64,000 nucleotides of DNA from NCBI RefSeq assembly GCF_014898055.3, contig NW_023602073.1:24165784-24229783 (forward strand). Direction: 5' to 3'. Source of the DNA: Talpa occidentalis. Its lineage: Eukaryota; Chordata; Mammalia; Eulipotyphla; Talpidae. Under the pieces are notes generated by a model. The model was not told the DNA's origin. It made no database searches and saw only the letters and a program-made list of their open reading frames with translations. Positions 11,751-22,213 of the stretch are shown piece after piece. Made by a program: the position numbers and the translations under genes. Each line of letters begins with the position of its first letter. Position 1 is the stretch's first letter.

Positions 11751-12047
11751 GTAAGGGCGTGCTCCATGCACCCACCTCTCTCCTTGCGCCGCCCACACCC
11801 AGTCTTGCTCTGCCCAGTGCAGAGCCTTAGCTACGGCGGCTATTTGAATTTCAATGAGTGGAAGTAAAACAAGTGGGCACCAGGCACGTGTTAACTCCCC
11901 AACAGTCTCCTATGGCTACGCTCAGGTAGGCGCAGGTGCAGAGCGCGCCCGTCACCGGAAGTTCTCGTAGACCACGCGGAGCTGGACTTTGATCCGGCTG
12001 TTCGATTGGCCCCATCCTAACGCGCACGTTTTTCTTCCCTGATGCAG
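11751..12047 (+). other. Predicted 5'UTR intron of FAM50B
   Basis: Just upstream of the coding start lies a textbook 3' splice site: branch-point-like TCCTAAC at 12015-12021, a pyrimidine tract, and an AG ending at 12047. The best upstream donor is CAG|GTAAGG with GT at 11751. A second candidate is CAG|GTAGGC at 11926. With the first donor the intron would be 297 bp, and the leader exon would end at 11750. Human FAM50B also has a non-coding first exon joined to a single coding exon, which supports this reading. The donor choice and the transcription start are inferred. Confidence 0.6.
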
Positions 12048-12130
12048 AATCCAGGCGTTAGCCCCGCCAGTGCCGGGCGTGGGACAGGAGCTGGAAGCCG
12101 GTGTGGCTGCGGGCGCGCTGGGCGGCCGCC

Positions 12131-13144
12131 ATGGCTCAGTACAAGGGCACCATGCGCGAGGCCGGCCGGGCCATGCACCTGATCAAGAAGCGCGAGCAGC
12201 AGAAGGAGCAGATGGCGGTGCTGAAGCAGCGCATCGCCGAGGAGACCATCACCAAGTCCAAGGTGGACAAGAAGTTCTCGGCTCACTACGACGCCGTGGA
12301 GGCCGAACTGAAGTCGAGCACGGTGGGGCTGGTGACCCTGAACGACATGAAGGCCAAGCAGGAGGCCCTGCTGAAGGAGCGCGAGATGCAGCTGGCCAAG
12401 AGGGAGCGGCTGGAGGAGCGGCGGCTGCAGCTGGAGGCGCAGCGCGAGCAGGCGCGCAAGCGGGAGCAGAAGCGCCAGATCTGCAGTTTGTCCTTCACGC
12501 TGGATGAGGGTGACGAGGGCGCGGGGCCCGCGGAGGCACCTGAGCCGGGGCCCGAGCCGGGGCCCGGGGCGCGCAAGCGGAGGAAGCACCTGGGGAAGAA
12601 CCCCGACGTGGACACGAGCTTCCTGCCCGACCGAGACCGCGAGGAGGAGGAGAACCGGCTGCGCGAGGAGCTGCGGCAGGAGTGGGAGGCGCAGCGCGAG
12701 AGGGTGAAGCGCGAGGAGATGGAGGTGACCTTCAGCTACTGGGACGGCTCGGGCCACCGGCGCGCGGCGCGCATCCACAAGGGCGGCACGGTGCAGCAGT
12801 TCCTCAAGAAGGCGCTGCAGGGGCTGCGCAAGGACTTCCGCGAGCTGCGCGCGGCGGGCGTGGAGCAGCTCATGTACGTCAAGGAGGACCTGATCCTGCC
12901 GCACTACCACACCTTCTACGACTTCATCGTCGCCAAGGCGCGGGGCAAGAGCGGGCCGCTCTTCACCTTCGACGTGCACGACGACGTGCGCCTGCTGAGC
13001 GACGCCACCCTGGAGAAGGACGAGTCGCACGCGGGCAAGGTGGTGCTGAGGAGCTGGTACGAGAAGAACAAGCACATCTTCCCCGCCAGCCGCTGGGAGC
13101 CCTACGACCCCGAGAAGAAGTGGGACAAGTACACCATCCGCTGA
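12131..13144 (+). CDS. FAM50B: FAM50B, XAP5-family nuclear protein (intronless retrogene)
   Basis: The complete 337-codon ORF starts at ATG 12131 in a near-perfect Kozak context (GCCGCCATGG). An upstream in-frame GTG at 12101 is not a likely start. The N-terminus [17 protein letters not shown] and the segment HYHTFYDFI match FAM50B rather than FAM50A. Residues 10-115 are a highly charged helical or coiled-coil region. About 127-147 is a Pro/Glu/Gly-rich linker, followed by a basic nuclear-localisation-like RKRRK (148-152). Residues 155-190 hold the invariant [20 protein letters not shown] block. The conserved XAP5 domain runs from about 198 to the end (WDKYTIR). There is no intron in the coding region, as expected for a retrocopy of X-linked FAM50A, whose product associates with spliceosomal proteins. 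The human protein is 325 aa; the extra length lies in the linker. There are no stops or frameshifts, so the gene looks functional. Confidence in the family is very high, and B over A is well supported. Confidence 0.97.
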   Translation: MAQYKGTMREAGRAMHLIKKREQQKEQMAVLKQRIAEETITKSKVDKKFSAHYDAVEAELKSSTVGLVTLNDMKAKQEALLKEREMQLAKRERLEERRLQLEAQREQARKREQKRQICSLSFTLDEGDEGAGPAEAPEPGPEPGPGARKRRKHLGKNPDVDTSFLPDRDREEEENRLREELRQEWEAQRERVKREEMEVTFSYWDGSGHRRAARIHKGGTVQQFLKKALQGLRKDFRELRAAGVEQLMYVKEDLILPHYHTFYDFIVAKARGKSGPLFTFDVHDDVRLLSDATLEKDESHAGKVVLRSWYEKNKHIFPASRWEPYDPEKKWDKYTIR

Positions 13145-13170
13145 GCTCGCCCCGCGCCGCCCCGGTGTGC

Positions 13171-13206
13171 CCGGCCCCGGCCCGGCCCGGCCCGGCCCGC
13201 GCCCGC
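13171..13206 (+). repeat. GC-rich (CGGCC)n-like tract in FAM50B 3'UTR
   Basis: Repeated CCCGG/CGGCC units lie 30 bp after the stop codon. It is a short imperfect tandem tract within the CpG island. Confidence 0.7.
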
Positions 13207-13287
13207 GCAGCGCTCACCTGCACCCGGGTGGTTGTGCCCCGAATCCTGCCCCTTCGCTTGGTGACCTTCTTTTCTTCCCAGAAATTG

Positions 13288-13293
13288 AATAAA
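13288..13293 (+). terminator. FAM50B polyadenylation signal
   Basis: A canonical AATAAA lies 144 bp after the FAM50B stop codon and is followed by a G/T-rich stretch with GGTCGTTATCC and GTTGGG elements. This gives a short 3'UTR of about 165 nt. Confidence 0.8.
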
Positions 13294-13504
13294 GACTGAG
13301 GGTCGTTATCCACATTGGCGCGTTGGGCTGCGGACGTTCTTTCTGGATCGCTGTGGGTTCGTGGGGAGCATCTTTTACGCTGCTGTTCGGCTCTGGGTGA
13401 GCGTGACACGGCGCGCTGAGCTGCACTGAAGCCACCGCCCCGGCGCGCTGGGGGCAGACATGGCAAGCAGGGGGGGCAGCTGTGGCGCCGGTCACGTGTG
13501 AAGC

Positions 13505-13716
13505 TAATGCTGGTGAGCACGGGCTTTGGAGCCAGAAGGTCTGGGTTTGATTCCCAAATCAGCTTTCTATCTGCTGTGTCATTTGGGGTGAGATAGTTGA
13601 ACCCCTGTGCCTCCGTTTCTTCTCCTATAAACAGGGATACCAATAGCACTTGCTCGTAAGATGCAGTGAGGACTAAGTGAGTTAATACCTGTTAAGCGCT
13701 TAGAACTCAATCAATG
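13505..13716 (+). mobile_element. MIR SINE
   Basis: It matches the MIR layout: GCTTTGGAGCCAGA...GGTCTGGGTTTGATTCC, the central 'cctccgtttcttc...ataaacaggga' core, and the 3' GTTAATACCTGTTAAGCGCT. It is an ancient, mammal-wide element directly downstream of FAM50B. Confidence 0.88.
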
Positions 13717-13718
13717 TC

Positions 13719-13767
<49 letters not shown>

Positions 13768-13769
13768 GC
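13717..13769 (+). repeat. (GTT)n microsatellite
   Basis: About 17 uninterrupted GTT/TTG units sit at the 3' end of the MIR copy. Confidence 0.97.
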
Positions 13770-14214
13770 AGTCTTGGTTAATTTATTTAAAGGACTTTGC
13801 CCTCAGAACCATCCAAGAGCAAAGACTGACCTGCCGACCACTTTTCTCAGGATTAGGCAAGCAGAGAGGGGTGTCCCCAACTTGGGGAGCAGCCGGGGAG
13901 CAGCTCAGCCTTGGGTGTTCCTTATGTGGGTTGTTTAGCCCAGGGGACAGACAGAAGGCTGGTGAGTGAGGGTCCAGGGCGTGACATTCCTGTTCTTCCT
14001 TTTGCCTCAGGGCGCCCCACAGCATTGTCACAGATCCCATCTTTATGTAAAGTTTGATGTTTTGTTCATCATGAATTTGTGTTTTGATTTTTAAAATATT
14101 TACACCCCTCCCATTTAGACTTAACACCCCAGGGGGTGCAGCACCACCCTATCCCAGTACAGCCCCAAGTGCAGGAAGCACACTTCCCAGTGCTCTAGCA
14201 TAAGAATTTGCCCT

Positions 14215-14420
14215 GGAACAGTGGCCCTCCAGGCCAGTGGGTCCTCACCTTGGCTGCCGCTTAGGATCATCTGGGAAGCTTTGGAACCTCCCAGTTCTCA
14301 GGCCACACCCAGACCCTGAATCCTGAAGGGGGGGAGGGGTCACAGACATAGGCATGTTTTGAGTTACCCAGGTGTTCTCACTAACTTCTCCCCAAGAACC
14401 CAAGCAGTAAGTACGCCCCG
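14215..14420. mobile_element. MER5A-like hAT (Charlie) MITE
   Basis: Contains the diagnostic order 'CTTGGCTGC...GATCATCTGGGAAGCTTT...CAGGCCACACCCAGACC...' and the inverted-type 3' half 'TTACCCAGGTGTTCTCA'. An old non-autonomous DNA transposon. Confidence 0.7.
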
Positions 14421-14499
14421 AGGCAGGACCCAGGACAGGCTCAGAGGCCTTCTCTCTGGACTCCAACTTACTTCAGTGGGATAGAAAATAGCTCTTTAC

Positions 14500-14650
14500 T
14501 AGTGTGGAACAGCAGCCTCCACACTGGGGAGCTCATTACAAAAGCAGAAACTCAGGTCCCATTCCTGACCAAGCGAGTCAGATGTGTGTCCCAGTAAGAT
14601 CCCCAGATGATTTGTGTGCACCCTAAGATTTAGGGATCCTCTGGCCAGCT
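14500..14650. mobile_element. Second MER5A-like copy
   Basis: It reads GGGGAGCTCATTACAAAAGCAGAAACTCAGG...GATCCCCAGATGATTTGTGTGCACC, a diverged MER5A consensus. It lies about 80 bp after the previous copy. Confidence 0.7.
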
Positions 14651-15349
14651 AGATATGTATTCTTTAGCCTGTTCTTAAAGCTCAAGACCTAAGTATTAAT
14701 AACGGAACTCCACATCATTGGCTACAGGTCGAAGCCATCGTCACTAATCTCTAATCCAGATTTAATTTAAAAATGATATAATGAATGCAATCTAACTCCT
14801 GTATCGATTTCTTAATTGACTTCAGTTCTGCTGAGCATGACAAAAACCCCAAAGCAAGAATGTTTAAAGCAAGCCTATTTCTCTCCTTCATAAAAATTTA
14901 GAGATAAACTTACGTAGCACCAAAGACCCAGGCTACTTGCACTTTATTCTTTCATCTTATGTAGTCTCCACATCCAGTTACCTCATAATCCTAAAATGGC
15001 AGCTTCAGCTTCAACTACCACATCTACATCCCAGAAAACAGAAAGAAAATAAAAGGGAATAGAAAGTCCAGAAGGCATGAACTCAGTATCTCTTAAGGAT
15101 CCTGCAAACTGGCAAACCATAGTTCAGATTAGATCCTTCTTGTCAGAACTTGGTTACTTGGTCACACCTTACTGCAAAGGAACCTGGGAGATACACTTCA
15201 ACTTGGTCCATAGTGATTTCTTGACTTCCAAATCTGTCCATTTATGATAGAGGAGTGCTAAAGTCTACAACTGTGATAGGCAAATGCAGTAACAACTTTG
15301 AGAAATGTAATTCCAACTTTGAAAGTGGATTATCTTTTTCCTCTTGTAG
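14651..15349. other. Intergenic, nothing recognised
   Basis: AT-rich DNA without an open frame, named repeat or regulatory motif that I can support. Confidence 0.4.
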
Positions 15350-18190
15350 TTCTGATTTGACCCTTGTATTTTGATTCTCTGTTGTTAGTTGCATATATGT
15401 TAAGGATTGTTGGCTTTTGAAGAATTGACCCTATCATTATGTAATGCCCTTCCTATCCCCCATGACTTTCTTTTTTCTTGAAGTTGCACTGCCTGAAATT
15501 AATGTAGCTATTCCTGCATTCCTTTGATGTTAGTATGGCATATGTTTCTCTGTTTATTTTTAATCTAGGTGGCTTTATATTTAAGTGGTTTTCTTGAAGA
15601 GAACATGTAGTTTGGATTGTGCTTTTTAATTTATGTTTTCTAACAATCTCTTTTAATTAGTGCATTTAGGCCATTGACATTCAAAATGAATAATGATGTT
15701 ACCACATTGGTTACTGTTTTCTGTGTATTGCTTGTTCTTTGTTCTTGTTTTTGTTTTCCACTTCTTCTCTTATGTAGTTTTAACTGAGCATTTTGTGGGT
15801 TCAACTCTCTCTTCTTCTCTTAGCATATCAGTTTTGCTGTCCCAGTGTTTGCAATATACAGTTACAATGAATACAAGTCTACCTTCAAATTACACTATAT
15901 AACTTCCTAGGTAGCATAACAACAATAATCTTATAACAAAATAATCCCAATTTCTCCTTCTTGTCCCTTAACTCACTGTTGTTCCTCATTTCACTTATAT
16001 ATGATATATACATGAGTACTGTCAAATCTGTATGTATACATTGTATACGTATTACACATTGACATTATCATATACATGGTTGCTATTATTTTGAAAAATG
16101 TATCTGATAGAACAATTAATTTTTTTTATTTTATTTTACTTCCCTTATTCCTTCTTTAACACATTTTTTTGCCTTTGTGTAAATCCAGATTTCAGTCCTA
16201 TATAATTTTTCTTTTCTCTAAAGAACTTCTTTTAACACTTTCTGCAAGGCAGATCTATTGGCAACAAATTCCCTCAATTTTGTCAGTGTCTTCATTTCTC
16301 CATCATTTTTGAGAGATACTTTTGCAGGGTAGTAGATAATTCTAGGTTGCTGGTTGTATGCTCTCGATATTTGAAATCTCTCACTCCACTCTCTTCCTGA
16401 TTGCATGCTTTCTGAGAAGTCAGGCGTCACTTGCATCATTGGAGCTTAATAGGTTGGGTGGTTTTTTCCCTCTGGCTTGTTTCAGGATTTCTTCTTTAGT
16501 TTTGATTTTCTATAGTTTGAAAAGAATGTGCCTAAGAGGAAAGTTTTTGTTTGTTTGTTTTGTTTTGTTTGCATTAGGCCTGCCCGCTGTTCTCTGAGCT
16601 TCCTGTATCTATGGTTTGGTGTCTGACATTAGGGAAATTTTCAATCATTTTTGTTCCAAACATTTCCTCACTCTTTCCTCTTCTGGTGTTCGCACTATGC
16701 ATGTGCTGTAGAATCTGTAGTTGTCCCACAGGCCATGGAACCACATCCTGTATCTTTTTAGTCTTTGTTCTCTTTTTCAGTTTGGGAGGTTTCCATTGCT
16801 ACAGCCTCATATTTAGATGTTGTTTCCTCCACCGAGTCCAGACTACCAATAAGCCCATCAAAGACATTCTTCATTTCCGTTACAGCATTTTTGATCTTTA
16901 GCGTCTCTTTTGCTTCTGTCTTAGGATTTCCATCTCTCTGCTTACATTGCCCATCTGTGCCACCTACTTTCCACCAGAGGCCTTGGAAGATTTAAAGCCA
17001 CAGCCTGGTAATTTAACATCACTGCCATGTCTGATTCTGACGCTTTCTCCATCTCTTGAAATTTTTTTTTTCGCCTTTTAGTATGCCTTATAGATTTTTT
17101 TCCTCAATAGCTGGACATGATACACCAGATAAAAGAAACTAATAAAAATAGCCCTTATTAATGAGGTAGAAATGGCAGAAGTAGAAGTTTTATACAATCC
17201 TATGACTATATATCAGTCTTAGTGAGCCTGTGTCCTGGACCATGCACTTTAGAATATTTCTCTTTTTTTTAGTTTTTTTTTTTTATTTATTTATGCATAC
17301 AAGAGCTGGGGTACAGGCCAGAGGTGTGGGGGGATGGGTGAGAGGAGTCACCAGAGACAGAGCGGGGAGCAGAACAGGCAAACTGACTGAAATACACTGA
17401 GGAGGGGAACAGCGGGCCAGACAGGAGAGGTCCGCTGCGCCATGTGGGTCACCTCCCCGGCCGGGGATCAAATTCGTGCTGCAGTGGCTGCGGGTAGCTC
17501 CAAAGGCTGAGTCTTAACCCCTTGTACCACCAGGGAGGCCCCCACTTCAGAATATTTCTTACCTCCCCCCCCTCAGGAAGGAAGGAATGCTACCATGGGC
17601 TAGAGGTGAGTGTTCTCCCCCCAGGTCAGTTGGGTTCTTATAATACCCTGTAGGACAGGCTCTAGTTAGCAGGTTTCTCCTAGGGCAGACCCTTTTAAGA
17701 GAAGCAGAATGCTCTGGTGTATAGCAAAATGGCCCTTTCACCCTCTCCCAGCCAGAAACAAGAAGGGACCTTTCTCTGCTATGTATTTACTGTGGGAACT
17801 GGTGAAACTCCTGGAGGTAAAACTCACAAAAGGATGACCCTCTCCCCCTGTGGCTGGGTCCTGCTGGGGTTTTTATCCCTCACAGGCTGTCCACACTGCG
17901 CCTCTAGCAATGGATCCATTACCGTTTTAGTTTTCCATACACATCTCCGGTTCCTGTGGAGGCTCTGGCTCACGGGCTCCTGGTGTGGCAAGTTGTGATT
18001 TTCTGTATCCAACCAGCTGTCTTTCCAATTTTGGAGGCAGCAATTTATCCTGTGACCTAACTTCTCTGACAGCTCCAAGAAGAATTGCAGTTGGTTTTTC
18101 AGTTTATTTTTCATTTGTTGTTAGGATGCACTGGTGACTTCTAAGTCCCTTACGTGCCTAACTAGAAGCCAGAAGTCTCCCCTCCTCAAT
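15350..18190. mobile_element. Ancient L1 (L1M-type) relic
   Basis: Long segments match the familiar L1M text, including 'gttgttagttgcatatatg', 'gaattgaccctatcattatgtaatg', 'ccattgacattcaaa', 'ttcattctccatcatttttgagag'-type and 'acttctaagtcccttacgtgcc' elements, in colinear order. All frames are broken. A SINE (17264-17540) interrupts it. I leave the strand open, although the ORF sense is most likely minus. Confidence 0.6.
17264..17540 (-). mobile_element. tRNA-derived SINE, type A
   Basis: Nearly full length, with tail TATTTATTTATGCATACAAG and the head ending CCACCAGGGAGGCC. The target-site duplication is CACTTTAGAATATTTCT at 17245-17261 with a copy at 17543-17559 (one T/C difference). It sits within the old L1 relic. 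Confidence 0.93.
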
Positions 18191-18244
18191 ATTTAGAAGC
18201 ACTGAGAATTCTAATAATTTCAGGCCTTGTGAAAGCATATCTTC

Positions 18245-18745
18245 TCAGCTTTGCAAGCTGCCCCGACCTGGGGTATTTTCTCTCCGTGGTCGTGGGTCAC
18301 GTTCTGGAATCTCCCCTGGCTGCTGTCCTGGGAAGCCCCTCCATCTCCCTTGTATGTTGAATCCCATGTCTCCCGCGTTGTGGTTCTTCTTGTCTTCTTC
18401 TTTCTTGATTAACTTCCTCCTTTGATGGAGCACATCCTCCCTTGCTTTATGATCAAAGATATTTGGGAAGTATTTACTCTCAGAGCTTAAACCTCTAAAA
18501 TCTTCATCGCTTTGCCCTCCGATGCGACTGAAAGTTGGCAAATGCACATCATTTCTGTCAAAATGTTCAGCCATGGCTCCATAGTTCCCTTTCCTGACTA
18601 GTCCCCTTAATGCATTTAGCAGAAGAGAGGTCACGTCAAACTCAGGAAAACCATCCCTGATGCTCCACAGAGCTTCCCTCCTCTTCTTATCCCCCGCTTC
18701 AGTGCCTGTTCCAGCTGACGGCTCTGCCTGCCCAGCATCCCATCA
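18245..18745 (-). pseudogene. Unidentified reading frame, possible pseudogene or old exon
   Basis: About 165 codons stay open on the minus strand, ending at a stop near 18245. The frame is interrupted upstream by a TGA near 18745. Its predicted product is charged and soluble-looking, with a DHKAREDVLHQRRKLIKKEE segment and an Arg/Pro-rich C-terminus, unlike translated L1 or SINE. There is no clear ATG at the open start, no poly(A) tail and no obvious splice sites. A further minus-strand frame (18811-19122) lies upstream in another frame. I do not recognise the family. It could be a decayed processed copy or chance. Confidence 0.3.
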
Positions 18746-19360
18746 GAAGGGGCTTCTACAGGGGGAGACCCCTCCGTCATCCGATTTCGTGGACCTCTCC
18801 CATGAAGTCTTCACCTAGATGTATGTGCTCCATACTGCCTCCATACTTCCCCACTAATTTGCCACAGCGCTTTGGACATGTCGTATGTTCTGTATTGTTC
18901 TGTCTCGTACTGTGCCTTTGCATGCACTACCACATGCTTCTTTAGCCCAGAGGTCAAGCTTTGGGATTCCTGTCTCTGTGGAACACCTGGGCCACAGAGA
19001 CTGTGCGCTTCATGGTCTTGGATGAAGAGGACATTTCCTCCAGGATCCCTGACCATAACAAGTGCACGTGCCCACACCTCGGTCCACCCCAGATCTTTCT
19101 GGGCGGAATTGAAAATAGACATATATAGGATGCACAGGCCCTGGTTTTGGGGTGCTCCCGCGCAGATGAATTCAGGGGAAAGTCATTACCTCCTCAGATA
19201 GTCTACTGGCTCCACAAGACACAGTCCATTTCCCTTTTACCCTGCTCCTGCCCCAAGCCAACACCATGGCCACACTCGTCATCACACCCTCTCTCAGAGA
19301 AGACATCTGACTTCCGCCTGCAGCCCTGCACTTCAGCAGCCACTTTTGTTTTATGGGGTT

Positions 19361-19625
19361 TTTTTTTAAGATTTATTTATTTATGCATACAAGAACTGGG
19401 GTGTAGGCCAGAGGTATGGGGGGTGAGAGGATTCACCAGAGACAGAGCGGGCAACAGAACAGGCAGACTAACTGAAATACACTGCTGAGGGGAGCAGCGG
19501 GCGAGACAAGGGAGGTCTGCTGCACCACGTGGTTACCTCCCTGACCAGGGATCAAATTCATGCTGCAGTGGCTGCTGACAGCTTCATAGTGCTGAGACTT
19601 AACCCCTTGCACCACCAGGGAGGCC
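19361..19625 (-). mobile_element. tRNA-derived SINE, type A
   Basis: It is full length. The flanks CAGCAGCCACTTTTG (left) and CAGCACCCACTTTTG (right) form a 15-bp target-site duplication with one difference. Confidence 0.93.
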
Positions 19626-19714
19626 CAGCACCCACTTTTGATTGGTCTGTGTGTTACAAGCCAGCTGCCTGTTATTCAGCTTGCAAAGCCTTATGAAAGT
19701 GTCTCCATAATAAG

Positions 19715-19900
19715 ACCTAATATTAAGTATATCCCAGCAACTGTGGTAAGCACCTCAGCTATTTTAACTTGCCTAATCCTCATGAGGATCCTACGAGACA
19801 GATCCTATAAGTCCCATCTTAGAGATGTGGGACAGAGGTTTAAGCAAATCCTCAGTTATACGGTTAGTGAGGGCAGAGCCGGGATTCAAGCATTACACAT
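19715..19900 (-). mobile_element. MIR SINE
   Basis: On the plus strand it shows the reversed MIR signature: 'TAATCCTCATGAGGATCCTACGAGA' region, 'CCCATCTTAGAGATG' and 'GGCAGAGCCGGGATTCAAGC'. It is ancient and diverged. Confidence 0.75.
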
Positions 19901-20184
19901 CAGAGCCTCCATTTCTAGACAAAGCCCTGGATTCAGGTTGCAGGTCAATTGTTTTAGTGACTGAAGGTAACTCTCAGGAGTGGGCATGCTATTTTTTCTG
20001 GCAGGCATACGTTCCCCCATTTTCCTTTCAGGGGGCCACTGCATCACCCCTTTGCTTACTCTGTGTGGTTCAGGCATGGCTACCTCATCCCTGGGACTAG
20101 CAACCTGCTTTGCTGTCTTCCTGGACAAGGGTGTGCGAGGTGTGACTCTGCTTCAACCTTACTTAGCTCCTTGGGTATATAGAT

Positions 20185-21545
20185 TGACCATTTTCAGCAA
20201 AGTTGGGTAGTTTTCAGCCACTGTTGCTTTGAATAGTTTTTCTGTTCCTTTCCTGCTCTCCTCTCCTTCTGGTATACCCCATGAGGCAGATATAAGGTGC
20301 TTAACAGTGCCCCACATTTCTCTGAGACTCAAAGAATTTTTTCCATTTTCTTTTCTCTTTGTTCTAGCATTGCCTAATCCCCATACGTCTCTCTCCCAGT
20401 TTGCTTATTCCTCCTTCTGCCAGCTGAGAGAGGCAGTGGAGGTCCTTGAGTCAACTTCTCATTTCAGTTATTATACTTTCAATTCTAGAATTTCCATTCA
20501 ATTCTACTTCATACTTTCTGTCTCTGTATAGTTCCCACTGATGAGACATCATCACCCTGCCTTTCTTTACTTCGTTAGCCATTTACTTCTTTTTTTTTTT
20601 AAAGATTTATTTATTTATGCATACAAGAGCTGGAGTACAGGCCAGAGCTATGGGGGGGGGCGGGGGGAGTGTGAGAGGATCCACCAGAAACAGAGTGGGG
20701 AGCAGAATAGGCAGATCTAATGAAATATACTGCCGAGGGGAACAGCCAGCGGGTAAGACAGGAGAGATCTGCTGCAACATGTCTCCTGTCTCACCCGCTG
20801 CTCCCCTCAGCTACCTGGCTGGGGATCGAACTTGTGCTGCAGTGGCTGCAGACAGCCTCACAGGGCTGTGCTCAACCCCTTACGCCACCAGGGAGGCCTC
20901 ACCATGCTTTGAAGATTTCTGTTAGTTCCAACATCCGGGTGCTGTAAAGGTAGTTTCTGTTGCCTGCTTTTTCCCCGTTTCTTTGTATGTCTCATAATTT
21001 GGGTTGAAAACTAGATAATACATTGTAGTAACGCTACATGCTACATACCACTCTCCCCCTCCGGGGATCACTGCTGTCTCCTTGATTAGTGATGCGGCAA
21101 GTTCTGTGAGGCATCTGCCCTGCCCTGTGCAGACTCTGCTACCTCACCTCAAACTTTTACCCTCAATTTTCTCTCCAAGCCTGGTGTCCTGCAGGCCACC
21201 TGGGTCAGTCCCTGGCTAGTCAGAGGCTATGTTCACACCCCAGTCCAGTCAGGTTTTTGCCCTGGCCCACTGGATCTGTGTGCCTGGAGGCTGTTTACCC
21301 ACACCGGGAGTTTACAGTCTGATCCCATGTTGAGTCAGGGTTCCCATCCCGCTCCCTGGCGGGGTCACCCGGGCTGGACGGCACACGGAGCTCCTAACCA
21401 CCAGGGAGTTCGGCCGGGTTTGGCTGGGCTCTCTGATAGTCTCTTTCTCTGGCCTCCTAACATGCCTCTGGCTAGTCTGCCTCTGTTGGTGTCACATCCG
21501 CTGATCAGCCTCCAAGAGTTGCTAGTTGATTTTGTTTTCAATAAC
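20185..21545. mobile_element. Ancient L1M-type relic, second segment
   Basis: It contains 'gttgctttgaatagtttttctg', 'ctctccttctggtatacccc', 'gttccaacatccgggtgctg' and 'tgaaaactagataata', the same L1 region that appears at 16600-17100 in the first relic. So this is a second copy or a rearranged part. A SINE at 20590-20898 interrupts it. Confidence 0.55.
20590..20898 (-). mobile_element. tRNA-derived SINE with internal hairpin rearrangement
   Basis: The head and tail are standard, but the centre is rearranged. After GCTGCAACATG the expected TGGGT... is replaced by 20782-20810, which is the reverse complement of 20734-20765 (one 4-nt gap and two mismatches), with a loop of about 16 nt. This makes the copy about 30 bp longer than its relatives. 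Confidence 0.9.
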
Positions 21546-21557
21546 AATGCAGGGCAT

Positions 21558-21823
21558 GGGCCTCCCCGGGGGCGCAGCGGGTTGGGAGCGGAGCTGTGAA
21601 GCTGTCCGTAGCCTCTGCAGTGCAGGTTCGATCCTCCGCCAACCAGGAAGATACCCCCATGGCGCAGCAGACCTCTCCTGTCTCGCCCGTTCCTCCTCTC
21701 AGCAGTGTTTTTGGTCCATCTGCCTGTTCTGCTCCCCGCGCTGTCTCTGGTGAATCCTCTCACCCTCCCATGCCTCTGGCCTGTACCCCAGTTTTTGTAT
21801 AAATAAATAAATCTTAAAAAAAA
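21558..21823 (+). mobile_element. tRNA-derived SINE, type B1
   Basis: The head is CCTCCCCGGGGGCGCAGCGG and the tail TGTATAAATAAATAAATC lacks the GC of type A. It is flanked by AATGCAGGGCATG and AATGCCAGGCATG, and is the first of a tandem pair. Confidence 0.92.
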
Positions 21824-21833
21824 TGCCAGGCAT

Positions 21834-22124
21834 GAGCCTCCCCAGTGGCACAGCGGTTGAGTGCTGGGTTGCGTAGCTGCCCGCAGCCTCTGCAGTGCTG
21901 GTTTGATCCCCCGATCCCCAGCTGCTCCCCGGCTAGCAGAGGAGGGTCCCACATGGCGCGCAGACCTCTCCTGCCGCCCGCTGCTCCCCTCAGCAGTGTA
22001 CTTCGGTCCTTCTGCCTGCTCTGCTCCCCGCTCTGGCTCTGGTGAATTCTCTCACCCTCCTGCGCTTCTGACTGTACCCAGTGCCTGTATAAATAATAAA
22101 TAAATAAATCTTAAAAAAAAAAAA
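21834..22124 (+). mobile_element. tRNA-derived SINE, type B2
   Basis: The head is CCTCCCCAGTGGCACAGCGG, with body CTCTGGCTCTGGTGAATTC and tail with A13. It is separated from the preceding SINE only by the shared duplication, a further copy of which (AATGCCAGGCATA) follows the tail. Confidence 0.92.
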
Positions 22125-22213
22125 ATGCCAGGCATACGTTGCTCAGTGGTTGGATCTAATGAAAGTAGAGCCCCTTCGCAGTAGAAGGGTGCTGCTGGTC
22201 TTATCACTTTACT

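Larger units (their letters stand above)
11930..13500. promoter_or_regulatory. CpG island over FAM50B promoter and coding exon
   Basis: CpG dinucleotides and GC content rise sharply from about 11930 and fall after about 13490, in contrast to the AT-rich, CpG-poor surroundings. The island covers the proximal promoter, the predicted intron and the entire coding region. ZFP57-type hexamers (TGCCGC or GCGGCA) occur at 12673, 12783 and 12897. In humans the equivalent island is a maternally methylated differentially methylated region. That status here is inference. Confidence 0.8.

Noticed and set aside
12101..12130. Ten-residue N-terminal extension of FAM50B from a GTG
   Set aside because: The family starts MAQYKG, and ATG 12131 has an excellent Kozak context.
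12017..13075. 352-codon open frame on the minus strand, opposite FAM50B
   Set aside because: Leu/Arg/His-rich mirror of a GC-rich coding sequence. It has no start context and no known family.
12682..13299. 205-codon plus-strand frame overlapping FAM50B
   Set aside because: It is in another frame of the same GC-rich exon, with Arg/Gly/Ala-rich composition. A shadow of FAM50B.
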